A stretch of 64,000 nt of DNA. It comes from Candidatus Contendibacter sp. (GTDB lineage: Bacteria > Pseudomonadota > Gammaproteobacteria > Competibacterales > Competibacteraceae). The DNA is taken from assembly GCA_029624675.1 (NCBI GenBank), contig JARSSP010000016.1, positions 62,001 to 126,000 of the forward strand. Direction: 5' to 3'. Below are positions 1 through 9,331 of this stretch, piece by piece. Under the pieces are notes generated by a model that worked only from the letters and a program-made list of their open reading frames with translations, was not told the DNA's origin and searched no databases. Position 1 is the first letter of the stretch. Every line of letters starts with the position of its first letter. The translations under genes were made by a program, and so were the position numbers.

Positions 1-34
1 TGGGTTTGAAGAAATCGCGGGGACTGCGCAGCAT
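1..34 (-). CDS. Start of an unidentified CDS, cut by the window edge
   Basis: On the minus strand an ATG at 34-32 opens a frame reading MLRSPRDFFKP before the window ends. A strong ribosome binding site (GGGAGGA) lies about 7 bases upstream, between this ATG and the meaB stop, so the gene probably follows meaB in one operon. Eleven residues are too few to assign a product. A gene of acyl-CoA metabolism would suit the neighbour meaB, and an HpcH/HpaI-type CoA lyase is one possibility, but this is a guess. Confidence 0.55.
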   Translation of the reverse strand, partial: MLRSPRDFFKP

Positions 35-55
35 GATGGTATCCTCCCAGTTGAT

Positions 56-1186
56 TTAATGGCCTTCGTATTTATGGATCAGTTGTTGTGCGGCCACGGT
101 CGGGGGCAAATGGCCCTCGATCACAGCGTATTCCACGTCGGCGCGGATACTGCCGACGCCGGCGTGGTTGAAGAAGCTGGCGCGCAGGTGTTCCTCGACC
201 ATGGAGTATACCCAATCCAGGGTTTGCCGTTGCCGACGTTTCTCGAACACACCGCTGGTCGTGACGTGCTGGCGGAAGTCGCCGATCACGTTCCAGATGG
301 CGTCGATGCCCTCGCCGTTGAGAGCGGAGCAGGTATAAGCCTTGGTGCGCCAGCCCTTGGTGGCCGGGGCGAGGTAGTGCAGGGCTCGGTTGTAGTCCGC
401 GCGGGCGGCGTTGGCGCGGATCTTGTTGTCGCCGTCGGCCTTGTTGACCAGCAGGGCGTCGGCCAGCTCCATGATGCCTTTCTTGATGCCCTGCAATTCG
501 TCGCCAGCCCCGGCGATCATCAGCAGCAGGAAGAAATCGACCATCGAACGCACCGTGGTTTCGCTTTGGCCCACGCCGACGGTTTCCACCAGGATCACGT
601 CGAAGCCGGCGGCCTCGCAGACCAGGATGGTTTCGCGGCTCTTGCGGGTCACGCCGCCCAGAGTGCCGCTGGACGGGGACGGGCGGATGAAGGCGCGCAG
701 GTCGCGCGACAGCAGTTCCATGCGGGTTTTGTCGCCGAGGATGCTGCCGCGCGTCACCGTGCTGCTCGGGTCCACCGCGAGCACCGCGACCTTGTGGCCC
801 TGTTGGCACAGATGCAGGCCGAGCGCCTCGATGAAGGTGCTCTTGCCGGCGCCCGGCACGCCGGTGATGCCGACCCGGATCGAGTTGCCGGTGTGCGGCA
901 ACAGTTGCCGCAGCACCTCCTGGCCCATGTCGAAATGCGCCTGGGCGTTGCTTTCCACCAAAGTGATGGCCTGGCCTAGGACATTGCGGTCTCCAGCTAG
1001 CACGCCAGCTACGTATTCATCCACCGTCAGCCGGCGGCGGCGCGGAGTGAGCGGGCGCGACACCACCACGCTGGCTTGACCAAGAATGCCGTCGTGGCCG
1101 CCATCGACGCCGGCCATGACCGAGGTGGTGAATTCCCTGCCAGCGTTTTCGGGAACCCAGTCGGGTTTCTGGCTTGAGTTTTTCAT
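56..1186 (-). CDS. meaB: MeaB/ArgK family G3E GTPase, methylmalonyl-CoA mutase chaperone
   Basis: This 376-residue P-loop GTPase belongs to the MeaB/ArgK family, which loads, protects and reactivates the adenosylcobalamin enzyme methylmalonyl-CoA mutase in the cytoplasm. Visible motifs are the Walker A loop GVPGAGKS at residues 109-116, a DPSS segment about 30 residues later, ETVGVGQSE as the switch/Walker B region, and NKAD as the base-specificity motif. About 50 residues precede the usual family start near LTVDEYVAG, but that extension reads as normal coding sequence. The mutase itself is not in the window and may lie to the left. Older annotations as arginine/ornithine transport kinase (ArgK) refer to the same family. 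Confidence 0.93.
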   Translation of the reverse strand: MKNSSQKPDWVPENAGREFTTSVMAGVDGGHDGILGQASVVVSRPLTPRRRRLTVDEYVAGVLAGDRNVLGQAITLVESNAQAHFDMGQEVLRQLLPHTGNSIRVGITGVPGAGKSTFIEALGLHLCQQGHKVAVLAVDPSSTVTRGSILGDKTRMELLSRDLRAFIRPSPSSGTLGGVTRKSRETILVCEAAGFDVILVETVGVGQSETTVRSMVDFFLLLMIAGAGDELQGIKKGIMELADALLVNKADGDNKIRANAARADYNRALHYLAPATKGWRTKAYTCSALNGEGIDAIWNVIGDFRQHVTTSGVFEKRRQRQTLDWVYSMVEEHLRASFFNHAGVGSIRADVEYAVIEGHLPPTVAAQQLIHKYEGH

Positions 1187-1424
1187 GGGCGGAATCGTCG
1201 CGCGCTGAAGGTTGGTGATGGGGAAGAGCGCTCGCTTTTAGCAGGACGCCCAAAATTTGGTCGGCATGTTTGATGTGAATTGATTTGGGTTGGGTCGAGA
1301 GCCAGCGATTGTCTTGGCTTCATGTACGAAAATGGCGGTTGCCCGGCGCAACATTCAGGCATGGCGGGAAAGCCGATCCCTTCATCAGCGCGCCGCGAAA
1401 TGACGGTGCATTTCGATCCGACTC

Positions 1425-1757
1425 CTAAGTTCCCGCCCGCCCCGCCTGCTCCAGCAACCGCCGCAACTGGTAGCGATAGACAAACCCCGGCAGGGCGCTA
1501 ACCGCGAACAGGCACAACGTTACGACATAAAACTCCCAATCCTGGGCATGGATCGTACCGGCCATCTTGTACTCAAAGCCGAACCCCAAGCCGATGATCA
1601 AGCCGTACAACAACCCCCATTCAATCAACCGCAGCCAAAACGGCTTCGCCCGCCGATGGGGGCGGGCGAAGATCAGCAACCAGCGTTCGCTTAGCCAGGG
1701 CAGATTGGCGGTCACCGCCGCCAACCCCAGCCAAAGCCCAATGAGGATTCCGGGCAT
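1425..1757 (-). CDS. DUF2818 family membrane protein following nuoN
   Basis: This protein of 110 residues is predicted to be an inner-membrane protein with three hydrophobic segments at about residues 2-18, 47-62 and 78-93, and a basic tail. It matches my recollection of the DUF2818 family, which is often the last gene of beta- and gammaproteobacterial nuo operons. A biochemical role is not established; a helper role for complex I is only suggested by position. The ATG at 1757 was chosen because it lies 17 bases past the nuoN stop and begins a hydrophobic N terminus (MPGILIGLWLGL). The same frame stays open upstream, but there it only shadows nuoN. Confidence 0.8.
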   Translation of the reverse strand: MPGILIGLWLGLAAVTANLPWLSERWLLIFARPHRRAKPFWLRLIEWGLLYGLIIGLGFGFEYKMAGTIHAQDWEFYVVTLCLFAVSALPGFVYRYQLRRLLEQAGRAGT

Positions 1758-1774
1758 GATTGATAGAGGTTTGC

Positions 1775-3229
1775 CTAAGCCAGTCCCTTCAACGACAGGG
1801 CCGCCGCGCACCAACCCATCAACGCGGTTGGATACAGGCCCAACGCCACCAGCAACAACCCATTGGCGCTGATGGCGATTTCGGTGTCCAGGCTCAGTTG
1901 GATCGGCTCGCTCCGCTCCGGCTTGTCGAAATACATGCACTTGACCACCTGTAGATAATAGAACGCTCCGATCACCGAGAACACCACGCCCAGGATCGCC
2001 AACCAGATTAGCCCGATATTGACGATGGCTTGCAACACCACCCACTTGGCGTAAAAGCCCACCAGGAAGGGAACGCCAGCCATGGACATCATGATCGTCA
2101 TCATCAAAAAGGCCAACCACGGATTACGGTCGTTCAGGCCCTTAAAGTCGTCGATATTCTCCGCCTCGAAGCCGGTCCGACTCAACAGGATGATCATGCC
2201 GAAGGCGCCGACCGCCATCAACACGTAGACGATGGTATAGAACATCGCCGCCGCGTAACCACCGCTCTTGTCGCCAGCCAGAACGCCCAGCAGCAAGAAG
2301 CCGACATGGGAAATGGTCGAATAGGCCAGCATTCGCTTGATATTGGTTTGGACGATAGCGATCAGATTGCCCAACGCCATGGACGCCGCCGCCAGAATGA
2401 TCAGCATACCCTGCCAATCGCTCTGTAATGCGCCAAGTCCATCCACCAGAATCCGCATGACCAAGGCGAACGCCGCCAACTTTGGCGCCGATCCGATATA
2501 CAGCGTGACCGAAGTCGGCGCACCCTGATACACGTCGGGCAGCCACATGTGAAACGGCACCGCGCCCAGCTTGAACGAGAGACCCACCACTAGAAACACC
2601 AAGCCAAATACCAGCACCAGGTTGTTGGCGCCTTGACGAGCGACGGCGATGGACACCACCTGGAGATCAACGCTGCCGGTCGCGCCGTAGATCATCGAGA
2701 TGCCGTACAGCAACATGCCGGAGGCCAGCGACCCCAGCACGAAATACTTCATGGCGGCCTCGGACGCCACCGGCGAATCACGGTCGGTCGCCACCAAGGC
2801 GTATAGCGAAAGCGACAACAATTCCAACCCAAGATACACGGTCAACAGGCTGTGCGCCGACACCATGATCATCATGCCCAGCACGCCGAACAGGCCCAGC
2901 ACGAAGTATTCGCCCTTGAGCAAATCGCGTTGGCGCAAATAGTCACGCGAGTACAGGAACACGGCGGCGGCGGCCAAATAGATGAACAGCTTAAGCAGAT
3001 CGCCCATTGCGTCCTTGACGTAATGGCCAGACAGGGTTACCACCGATGCTTGGGCATAGCTGAACAAGGTCAACAGGGCCGCGCCCAGCAGGGTCAGTTG
3101 TACTAGTCCGTAGGTGATGTGGCGCCGCTGCGGGTCCAGGAACACGTCGATTACCAGAATTAGGCAAGCCATGGTCAGGACAAACAGTTCCGGCAGTACC
3201 GGCATGAAGTCAGGAGCGACGAAGTTCAT
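1775..3229 (-). CDS. nuoN: NADH-quinone oxidoreductase subunit N
   Basis: NuoN is one of the three antiporter-like proton-pumping subunits of the complex I membrane arm. The 484-residue product is almost wholly hydrophobic, with about 14 transmembrane helices. It contains the conserved TM5 glutamate ([13 protein letters not shown]), the [19 protein letters not shown] segment and the helix with [14 protein letters not shown] typical of the family. It follows nuoM by 41 bases on the same strand and is the last core gene of the operon. Confidence 0.97.
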   Translation of the reverse strand: MNFVAPDFMPVLPELFVLTMACLILVIDVFLDPQRRHITYGLVQLTLLGAALLTLFSYAQASVVTLSGHYVKDAMGDLLKLFIYLAAAAVFLYSRDYLRQRDLLKGEYFVLGLFGVLGMMIMVSAHSLLTVYLGLELLSLSLYALVATDRDSPVASEAAMKYFVLGSLASGMLLYGISMIYGATGSVDLQVVSIAVARQGANNLVLVFGLVFLVVGLSFKLGAVPFHMWLPDVYQGAPTSVTLYIGSAPKLAAFALVMRILVDGLGALQSDWQGMLIILAAASMALGNLIAIVQTNIKRMLAYSTISHVGFLLLGVLAGDKSGGYAAAMFYTIVYVLMAVGAFGMIILLSRTGFEAENIDDFKGLNDRNPWLAFLMMTIMMSMAGVPFLVGFYAKWVVLQAIVNIGLIWLAILGVVFSVIGAFYYLQVVKCMYFDKPERSEPIQLSLDTEIAISANGLLLVALGLYPTALMGWCAAALSLKGLA

Positions 3230-3270
3230 GGGGTTTCCCTATTCTCCGATTCTTCTCCGCGACGGGCGTT

Positions 3271-4788
3271 TTAAAGCTTGGTCACGGTCATGTGCTGCAA
3301 CAGATTGTCCACCGTGGCGTGCATCGTCGAGGTCAACGGATCGGGCCACAGACCCAGCAGCAACACCGCCGCCGCCAGCAAACTCAACATGATGATCTCG
3401 CGACGGCCGACATCCTCCAACTCGGCGACGTGGTGGTTGCCGACCTCGCCGAAGATGACCCGTTTGACCAGCCACAGGGTATAGGCCGCGCCCAGGATCA
3501 AGGTAAAGGACGCCAGAAAGGCGATCCAGAAACTGGCCTTGAAGCTACTCAGGATCACCAGGAATTCGCCGACGAACCCCGAAGTGCCCGGCAGACCAGC
3601 GTTGGCCATGGCGAACAGCACCATGAAGGCAGCGAATATCGGCATGGTGTTCGCCACCCCGCCGTAATCCTTGATCTGGCGGGAATGGACCCGGTCATAC
3701 AGCACGCCCACGCACAGGAACAACGCGCCCGAAATGAAGCCGTGCGATACCATCTGTACCATGCCGCCTTCGATGCCCATCGCCGCGCCGTTCAAACTGC
3801 CGGTATGACGATAGATGCTGAAGGCGATGAAGAAGCCCAAGGTGACAAACCCCATGTGGGCGATCGACGAGTAGGCGATCAGCTTCTTCATGTCCTGCTG
3901 GATCAGGGCAACCAGACCGATGTAGACCACCGCGATCAGCGACAGAGTGATGATCAACCAGTCCAGGGTGGCGGAGGCGTCCGGGGTGATCGGCAGGGCG
4001 AACCGCAGGAAGCCGTAGCCGCCGATCTTCAGGGTGATGGCCGCCAGGATCACCGAACCGCCGGTGGGCGCCTCGACGTGGGCGTCCGGCAACCAGGTAT
4101 GCACCGGCCACATCGGCACCTTGACCGAGAAGCCCAGCAGGAAGGCGAAGAAGATCCACACCTGTTCGCTCAGGGTCAGCGGCAGCATGTGGAAATCCAG
4201 GATTTCGAAGCTGTCGGCCTGGGTGTACAGGTAAATCAGGGCGATCAGCATGAACACCGAGCCCAGGAAGGTGTAGAGGAAGAACTTGAGGGTGGCGTAG
4301 ACCCGGCGCGGTCCACCCCAGATGCCGATCACCAGGAACATCGGGATCAGCATCGCCTCGAAAAATACATAGAACAGGATGGCGTCCAACGCGGCGAACA
4401 CGCCGATCATCAGCCCTTCCATGATCAGGAAGGCGGCCATGTACTGAGCCACTCGGTATTGCACCACCTCCCAGCCGGCGATCACCACCAGCACGTTCAT
4501 GAACGCGGTCAGCAGGATCAGGGGCATCGAGAAACCGTCCACGCCCAGGTGGTAATTGACGCTGAGCGCGGGAATCCAGGGCACGAATTCCTGAAACTGC
4601 ATTTTCGCCGTCGTGGGATCGAACAGCGTGAACAGCGGGATACTAATCAGGAAGGTGAGAATCGCCACGGTCAGGGCCAGCGCCTTGGCGCGTCCGGGGT
4701 TGTCGTCGCCCACGAACAGGACCGCGGCGCCACCAAGAATCGGGAACCAGATCACAAGACTGAGCAGAGGAGGCAGTTCCGACAGCAT
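3271..4788 (-). CDS. nuoM: NADH-quinone oxidoreductase subunit M
   Basis: NuoM is the middle antiporter-like proton-pumping subunit of complex I. The 505-residue protein is polytopic and shows the TM5 glutamate motif FFEAMLIPMF. It also has PMWPVHTWLPDAHVEAPT and the KKLIAYSSIAHMGF helix that carries pump lysines in the family. Its length is close to the usual 500-510 residues. It starts 18 bases after the nuoL stop on the minus strand. Confidence 0.97.
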   Translation of the reverse strand: MLSELPPLLSLVIWFPILGGAAVLFVGDDNPGRAKALALTVAILTFLISIPLFTLFDPTTAKMQFQEFVPWIPALSVNYHLGVDGFSMPLILLTAFMNVLVVIAGWEVVQYRVAQYMAAFLIMEGLMIGVFAALDAILFYVFFEAMLIPMFLVIGIWGGPRRVYATLKFFLYTFLGSVFMLIALIYLYTQADSFEILDFHMLPLTLSEQVWIFFAFLLGFSVKVPMWPVHTWLPDAHVEAPTGGSVILAAITLKIGGYGFLRFALPITPDASATLDWLIITLSLIAVVYIGLVALIQQDMKKLIAYSSIAHMGFVTLGFFIAFSIYRHTGSLNGAAMGIEGGMVQMVSHGFISGALFLCVGVLYDRVHSRQIKDYGGVANTMPIFAAFMVLFAMANAGLPGTSGFVGEFLVILSSFKASFWIAFLASFTLILGAAYTLWLVKRVIFGEVGNHHVAELEDVGRREIIMLSLLAAAVLLLGLWPDPLTSTMHATVDNLLQHMTVTKL

Positions 4789-4806
4789 GGTTTTTCTTCT
4801 TCCAGG

Positions 4807-6759
4807 TTAGCGGGCAACGAACCAGGTCAGCAGGATCAGCAAGCCGATGATCATCGCGAACGCGTAGGTGTACAGGTAGCCCGTTTGCAGGTGGCGAACC
4901 ATGGACGAAACCCAGCCGACCAGTCGGGCCGCGCCGTTCACCATCAGGCCGTCGATCAGCCCGGCGTCGGCGTACTTCCACAACGCGGTTCCCAGGTTTC
5001 GGCCGCCGCGCATGAAGAACGACTGATAAAACTCGTCGAACAGATACTTGCGGTCCATGAGGTCATACAGCCTGGCGAACCGCCGCTGGATCAAACCTGG
5101 TAGTTCCGGCTTCACCATGTACAGATAGAACGCCGAACCGAATCCAGCCAGCACCAGTACGAACGGCAGGCCGGTCACGCCATGCAGTGCGAAATTCATT
5201 GCGCCATGGAAATGCCCAGCGACATGTTCCAGCACGTCATGGGCTGGAGCAACCGCGATCACGCCTTCAAACACATCGCCAAAGAGCATCGGCTCGATGG
5301 TCATCGCCCCGATCACCACCGAGGGAATGGCGAGCAGGATCAGTGGCACGGTCACCACCGCCGGGGTTTCGTGCAGGTGTTCCTGGGTGTGGTGGTCCAT
5401 TCGCTCCTGGCCGTGGAACACGACGAAGTACAGCCGGAAGGAGTAGAACGAGGTCACGAACACGCCCAGCATCACCGCGAAGTAAGCAAAGCCGGAGCCA
5501 GCGAGGTGGGAGTAATGCACGGCTTCCAGGATGCTGTCCTTGGAGTAGAACCCGGCGAAGCCCGGCGTGCCGATCAGCGCCAAGGTACCCAGCAGGAAGG
5601 TGAACCAGGTGATCGGCATGTACTTCCACAAGCCGCCCATCTTGCGGATATCCTGCTCGTGGTGCATGGCGATGATCACCGAGCCCGCGCCCAGGAACAG
5701 CAGCGCCTTAAAGAAGGCGTGAGTCATCAGGTGGAAAATGGCGGCTGAGTAGGCCGACACCCCCAGCGCCACCGTCATATAGCCAAGCTGCGACAGCGTG
5801 GAATAGGCCACCACTCGCTTGATGTCGTTCTGAACGATGCCCAGGAAGCCCATGAACAGCGCGGTGATCGAGCCGATCACCAGCACGAAGCTCAGCGCGG
5901 TCTCCGACAATTCGAACAAGGGCGACATCCGGGCCACCATGAAAATGCCGGCGGTCACCATGGTCGCGGCGTGAATCAGGGCGGAGATCGGGGTGGGACC
6001 TTCCATCGAATCCGGCAGCCAGACGTGCAACGGCACCTGGGCCGACTTGCCCATCGCGCCGATGAACAGCAGGATGCAGATCACCGTCATCAGCGACCAC
6101 TCGGCGCCGGGGAGGATCTGCACGGTCATCTTGGCCATCAACGGCGCGGCGGCGAATACATCCTTGTAATCCAGGCTGTTGAAGGCCATTAATACGGCGG
6201 CGATGCCCAGCAGGAAGCCGAAGTCGCCCACTCGATTGACCAGAAATGCCTTCAGATTGGCGAAAATCGCGCTTTCGCGCTTGAACCAGAAGCCAATCAA
6301 CAAATAGGACACCAGGCCGACCGCTTCCCACCCAAAGAACAGTTGCAGGAAGTTGTTGGCCATCACCAGCATCAGCATCGAAAAGGTGAACAACGCGATA
6401 TAGCTGAAGAAGCGCTGGTAGCCGTCGTCATCGTGCATGTAGCCGATGGTGTAAATATGGACCATCAGCGACACGAAGGTCACGGTGGCGATCATGATGG
6501 CGGTCAGGTTGTCCACCAGGAAACCGACCTCCATGCGAATGCCCTCGATCACCATCCAGGTGTAGACCGAACCATTGTAGGGTTCAGCGCCCTCCAGCAC
6601 ATGATGCCGAAGCACGATCAGCGATAATAGAAAGGAGATCGCCACGCCGAGGATGGTCACCCAGTGGGCGCCGGCCCGACCGATCCGGCGACCGAACAAG
6701 CCGGCGACGATAGCGCCGAATAGCGGCGCGAGCACAATCGCGAGGTAGACGTTTTGCAT
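4807..6759 (-). CDS. nuoL: NADH-quinone oxidoreductase subunit L
   Basis: NuoL is the distal proton-pumping subunit of complex I and carries the long lateral helix along the membrane arm. The 650-residue protein shows FFGWEAVGLVSYLLIGFW with the pump glutamate, QVPLHVWLPDSMEGPTPISA, and KRVVAYSTLSQLGYM. Its C-terminal amphipathic stretch and final hydrophobic helix match the family layout. A His-rich loop (MDHHTQEHLHET) lies near residue 455. It begins four bases past the nuoK stop. Confidence 0.97.
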   Translation of the reverse strand: MQNVYLAIVLAPLFGAIVAGLFGRRIGRAGAHWVTILGVAISFLLSLIVLRHHVLEGAEPYNGSVYTWMVIEGIRMEVGFLVDNLTAIMIATVTFVSLMVHIYTIGYMHDDDGYQRFFSYIALFTFSMLMLVMANNFLQLFFGWEAVGLVSYLLIGFWFKRESAIFANLKAFLVNRVGDFGFLLGIAAVLMAFNSLDYKDVFAAAPLMAKMTVQILPGAEWSLMTVICILLFIGAMGKSAQVPLHVWLPDSMEGPTPISALIHAATMVTAGIFMVARMSPLFELSETALSFVLVIGSITALFMGFLGIVQNDIKRVVAYSTLSQLGYMTVALGVSAYSAAIFHLMTHAFFKALLFLGAGSVIIAMHHEQDIRKMGGLWKYMPITWFTFLLGTLALIGTPGFAGFYSKDSILEAVHYSHLAGSGFAYFAVMLGVFVTSFYSFRLYFVVFHGQERMDHHTQEHLHETPAVVTVPLILLAIPSVVIGAMTIEPMLFGDVFEGVIAVAPAHDVLEHVAGHFHGAMNFALHGVTGLPFVLVLAGFGSAFYLYMVKPELPGLIQRRFARLYDLMDRKYLFDEFYQSFFMRGGRNLGTALWKYADAGLIDGLMVNGAARLVGWVSSMVRHLQTGYLYTYAFAMIIGLLILLTWFVAR

Positions 6760-6763
6760 GCGG

Positions 6764-7069
6764 CTAGCCCTTCAGCGTGTCGAGATCGGCGACGTTGATG
6801 GTGCGGCGATTTCGAAACAGCACCACCAGGATGGCCAGGCCGATGGCGGATTCGGCCGCCGCCACCGTCAGGATGAAGAAGACGAAAACCTGGCCGACGG
6901 TATCGTTGAGAAACCGCGAGAAGGCGATGAAGTTGAAATTCACCGCCAGCAGCATGAGTTCGATCGACATCAGCAGGATGATGACGTTCTTCCGGTTCAG
7001 AAAGATGCCCGCCACGCTGAGACAAAAGAGGATTGCTCCAAGCACAAGATAATCAGTAAGCGCGATCAT
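6764..7069 (-). CDS. nuoK: NADH-quinone oxidoreductase subunit K
   Basis: NuoK is a three-helix membrane subunit of complex I that forms part of the proton path near the junction with the peripheral arm. The 101-residue length is normal. The two family glutamates are visible, in [14 protein letters not shown] (second helix) and [13 protein letters not shown] (third helix). The gene sits between nuoJ and nuoL. A 65-base gap separates it from nuoJ, longer than most gaps in this operon, and I see no clear signal there. Confidence 0.97.
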   Translation of the reverse strand: MIALTDYLVLGAILFCLSVAGIFLNRKNVIILLMSIELMLLAVNFNFIAFSRFLNDTVGQVFVFFILTVAAAESAIGLAILVVLFRNRRTINVADLDTLKG

Positions 7070-7134
7070 CGATCCCCGCCTTTACTTTATTGGTTTGTTT
7101 CAGTCCATGCCCGCCCGGCCGGAAATCAGCGAAA

Positions 7135-7737
7135 TTACCGCTTCCTTTCCGACGCCATGCGCACCAGCCGTACCCGGTCGTCCCGCGACACCCGGACCTG
7201 TTGGGCCGGATCCTGGGACTTGACGCCCGCCCGACGCCGCATCGTCAGCGAAATGGCGGCGATGATCGCCACCAGCAGAATCGCTGAGGCAATTTCCAAC
7301 GGATAGACGTAGAAGGTGTACAGGACACTACCCAGTTCCTTGGTATTGCTGTAATCGGCCGCGTGCGAAACCAGGCTGTATCGGTCGGCGCCGAAATAGC
7401 CGGATCCCACCACCAACCCCATCTCGATGACAATGAGCAGCGCCACCGTCGCTCCGACCGGCAGATACTGGATGAAGCCCTCGCGCACCGGGTCGACGTT
7501 GAGATCCAGCATCATCACCACGAACAGGAACAGCACCATGACCGCGCCCACGTAGACCAGAACCAGGGTGATGGCCAGAAACTCGGCTTCGATCAGCAAC
7601 CACAGCGCGGCGCTGGTGAAAAACGCCAGCACCAGGAACAGGGCGGCATGCACCGAGTTGCGCACCGTGATGACTCGCACCGCCGCGAAGATCAGGATGA
7701 GCGCGAAGACATAGAACAGAAACTTTTCAAATCCCAT
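7135..7737 (-). CDS. nuoJ: NADH-quinone oxidoreductase subunit J
   Basis: NuoJ is a five-helix membrane subunit of complex I whose third helix is involved in coupling. The 200-residue product contains the characteristic third-helix stretch YVGAVMVLFLFVVMMLDLN. It ends in a basic cytoplasmic tail (SRDDRVRLVRMASERKR). Its position between nuoI and nuoK is standard. The ATG follows a gap of 39 bases after nuoI. Confidence 0.97.
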   Translation of the reverse strand: MGFEKFLFYVFALILIFAAVRVITVRNSVHAALFLVLAFFTSAALWLLIEAEFLAITLVLVYVGAVMVLFLFVVMMLDLNVDPVREGFIQYLPVGATVALLIVIEMGLVVGSGYFGADRYSLVSHAADYSNTKELGSVLYTFYVYPLEIASAILLVAIIAAISLTMRRRAGVKSQDPAQQVRVSRDDRVRLVRMASERKR

Positions 7738-7776
7738 GAGCGGACCTGTTTTCTTCTCTCTGGTGCCGGAAGCCGG

Positions 7777-8274
7777 CTAGCGGTAGGCCGCGTCGGCGGC
7801 CCGGTCGGCGGCGATTTGCGCTTCGCAGCGCTCGCCGTGAGCGAGCAGCTTTTCCTTGGTCATGATGTGCTCGCCGCGCTTTTCAAAATGGTAATCGAAC
7901 GTCCGCGTCTCGACGATGGCATCCACGGGGCAGGCCTCTTCGCAAAACCCACAGAAAATGCACTTGAACAAATCAATGTCGTAGCGGGCAGTGCGCCGGG
8001 TGCCATCTTCCCGCTGCTCCGATTCGATGGTGATCGCCAGCGCTGGGCAGACCGCTTCGCACAGCTTGCAGGCGATGCAGCGCTCCTCGCCATTCGGGTA
8101 GCGGCGCTGGGCGTGCAGACCCCGAAACCGGGGCGACAACGGAGTTTTTTCCTCTGGATATTGCACCGTGATCTTCTTGGCGAACAGGTAACGACCAGTC
8201 ACCCGCAGACCTTGTAACAATTCCCACAGCAGGAAGCTTTTAAAGTAGTGTCGAACGGTGTTCAGAGTATTCAT
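7777..8274 (-). CDS. nuoI: NADH-quinone oxidoreductase subunit I (2 x [4Fe-4S])
   Basis: NuoI is the ferredoxin-like subunit that carries clusters N6a and N6b and passes electrons toward NuoB. The 165-residue form starts at [11 protein letters not shown]. It contains two CxxCxxCxxxCP motifs, [12 protein letters not shown] and [12 protein letters not shown]. The frame stays open 13 codons upstream of this ATG, but the family length (about 162-165) and the N-terminal amphipathic helix favour 8274. It lies 16 bases after the nuoH stop. Confidence 0.95.
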   Translation of the reverse strand: MNTLNTVRHYFKSFLLWELLQGLRVTGRYLFAKKITVQYPEEKTPLSPRFRGLHAQRRYPNGEERCIACKLCEAVCPALAITIESEQREDGTRRTARYDIDLFKCIFCGFCEEACPVDAIVETRTFDYHFEKRGEHIMTKEKLLAHGERCEAQIAADRAADAAYR

Positions 8275-8290
8275 CGCTCGCTTTCTCCGC

Positions 8291-9313
8291 TCAATCGAAC
8301 CAGGGACCCACATGCCCCAGCACGCCTAGTCCAATCACCAGAATCCAGACCAGGGTCACTGGAATGAAGATCTTCCAACCCAGCCGCATGATCTGATCGT
8401 AGCGATAACGCGGGAAGGTGGCTCGAAACCACAGGAAGAACAGCAGGAGAAGCGAGACTTTCAGCGTCAGCCAGATCGCGCCAGGCACGAAATCGAATAG
8501 CGGACCCAACACCGGAATACCCTCGAACGGTGACAGCCACCCGCCCAGAAACATCGTGGACGCCAAGGCCGACACCAGAATCATATTGGCGTACTCGGCC
8601 AGGAAAAACACCGCGAAAGCCATGCCGGAGTAATCGACGTGGAATCCGGCCACGATCTCCGATTCGCCCTCGGCCACGTCGAACGGCGCCCGGTTGGTCT
8701 CGGCCACGCCGGAGATGAAATACACCAAGAACAACGGCAGCAATGGCAACCAGTACCAATGCAGTATGCTACCTTGCTGGGCCAGCACGATCTGGTTCAG
8801 ATTCAGGCTGCCAGCCGCCATCAGCACGCCCACCAAGGCAAAACCCATGGCGATTTCGTAGGCCACGATCTGCGCCGCCGACCGCATCGCGCCAAGGAAA
8901 GCATACTTGGAGTTGGAGGCCCAGCCGGCGACGATCACCCCGTAGACACCCAGCGAGGTCAGCGCCAGCAGGTACAACAGGCCGGCGTCCAGATGGGAAA
9001 TCATCATGCCGTCGCCGAACGGCACCACCGCCCAGGCCGCCAGCGCCGGCCCGAAGGACAGCACCGGCGCCAACAGGAACAGGAAACGATCCGCCTTGGT
9101 CGGAACGATGATTTCCTTGAACATCAGCTTCATGGCGTCGGCGATGGGTTGTAGCCAACCCTTGGGACCCACCCGATTCGGACCCAGCCGAATCTGCATG
9201 TAGCCGATGATCTTGCGCTCGGCGAAGGTCAGATATGCCACGCCCAGCAGCAGGGGCGCCAGCAGGGCGATGATTTTCAGCAGGATGATGATGACCGTCA
9301 GCAGCGTTTCCAC
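8291..9313 (-). CDS. nuoH: NADH-quinone oxidoreductase subunit H
   Basis: NuoH is the membrane subunit that forms much of the quinone-binding cavity at the interface with NuoB and NuoD. The 340-residue protein has about eight helices. It includes the conserved loop [20 protein letters not shown] and the acidic loop [25 protein letters not shown]. The start codon is GTG (9313-9311), preceded by an AAGGG-type site. It follows nuoG by 18 bases. Confidence 0.97.
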   Translation of the reverse strand: METLLTVIIILLKIIALLAPLLLGVAYLTFAERKIIGYMQIRLGPNRVGPKGWLQPIADAMKLMFKEIIVPTKADRFLFLLAPVLSFGPALAAWAVVPFGDGMMISHLDAGLLYLLALTSLGVYGVIVAGWASNSKYAFLGAMRSAAQIVAYEIAMGFALVGVLMAAGSLNLNQIVLAQQGSILHWYWLPLLPLFLVYFISGVAETNRAPFDVAEGESEIVAGFHVDYSGMAFAVFFLAEYANMILVSALASTMFLGGWLSPFEGIPVLGPLFDFVPGAIWLTLKVSLLLLFFLWFRATFPRYRYDQIMRLGWKIFIPVTLVWILVIGLGVLGHVGPWFD

Positions 9314-9331
9314 GATCCGATGCCCTTATGG

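Noticed and set aside
3292..5103. 603-residue plus-strand open frame opposite nuoM and nuoL
   Set aside because: It is antisense to two well-supported genes, its product is rich in Gln/His/Arg/Asp with no domain, and it has no ribosome site. It is a high-GC shadow frame.
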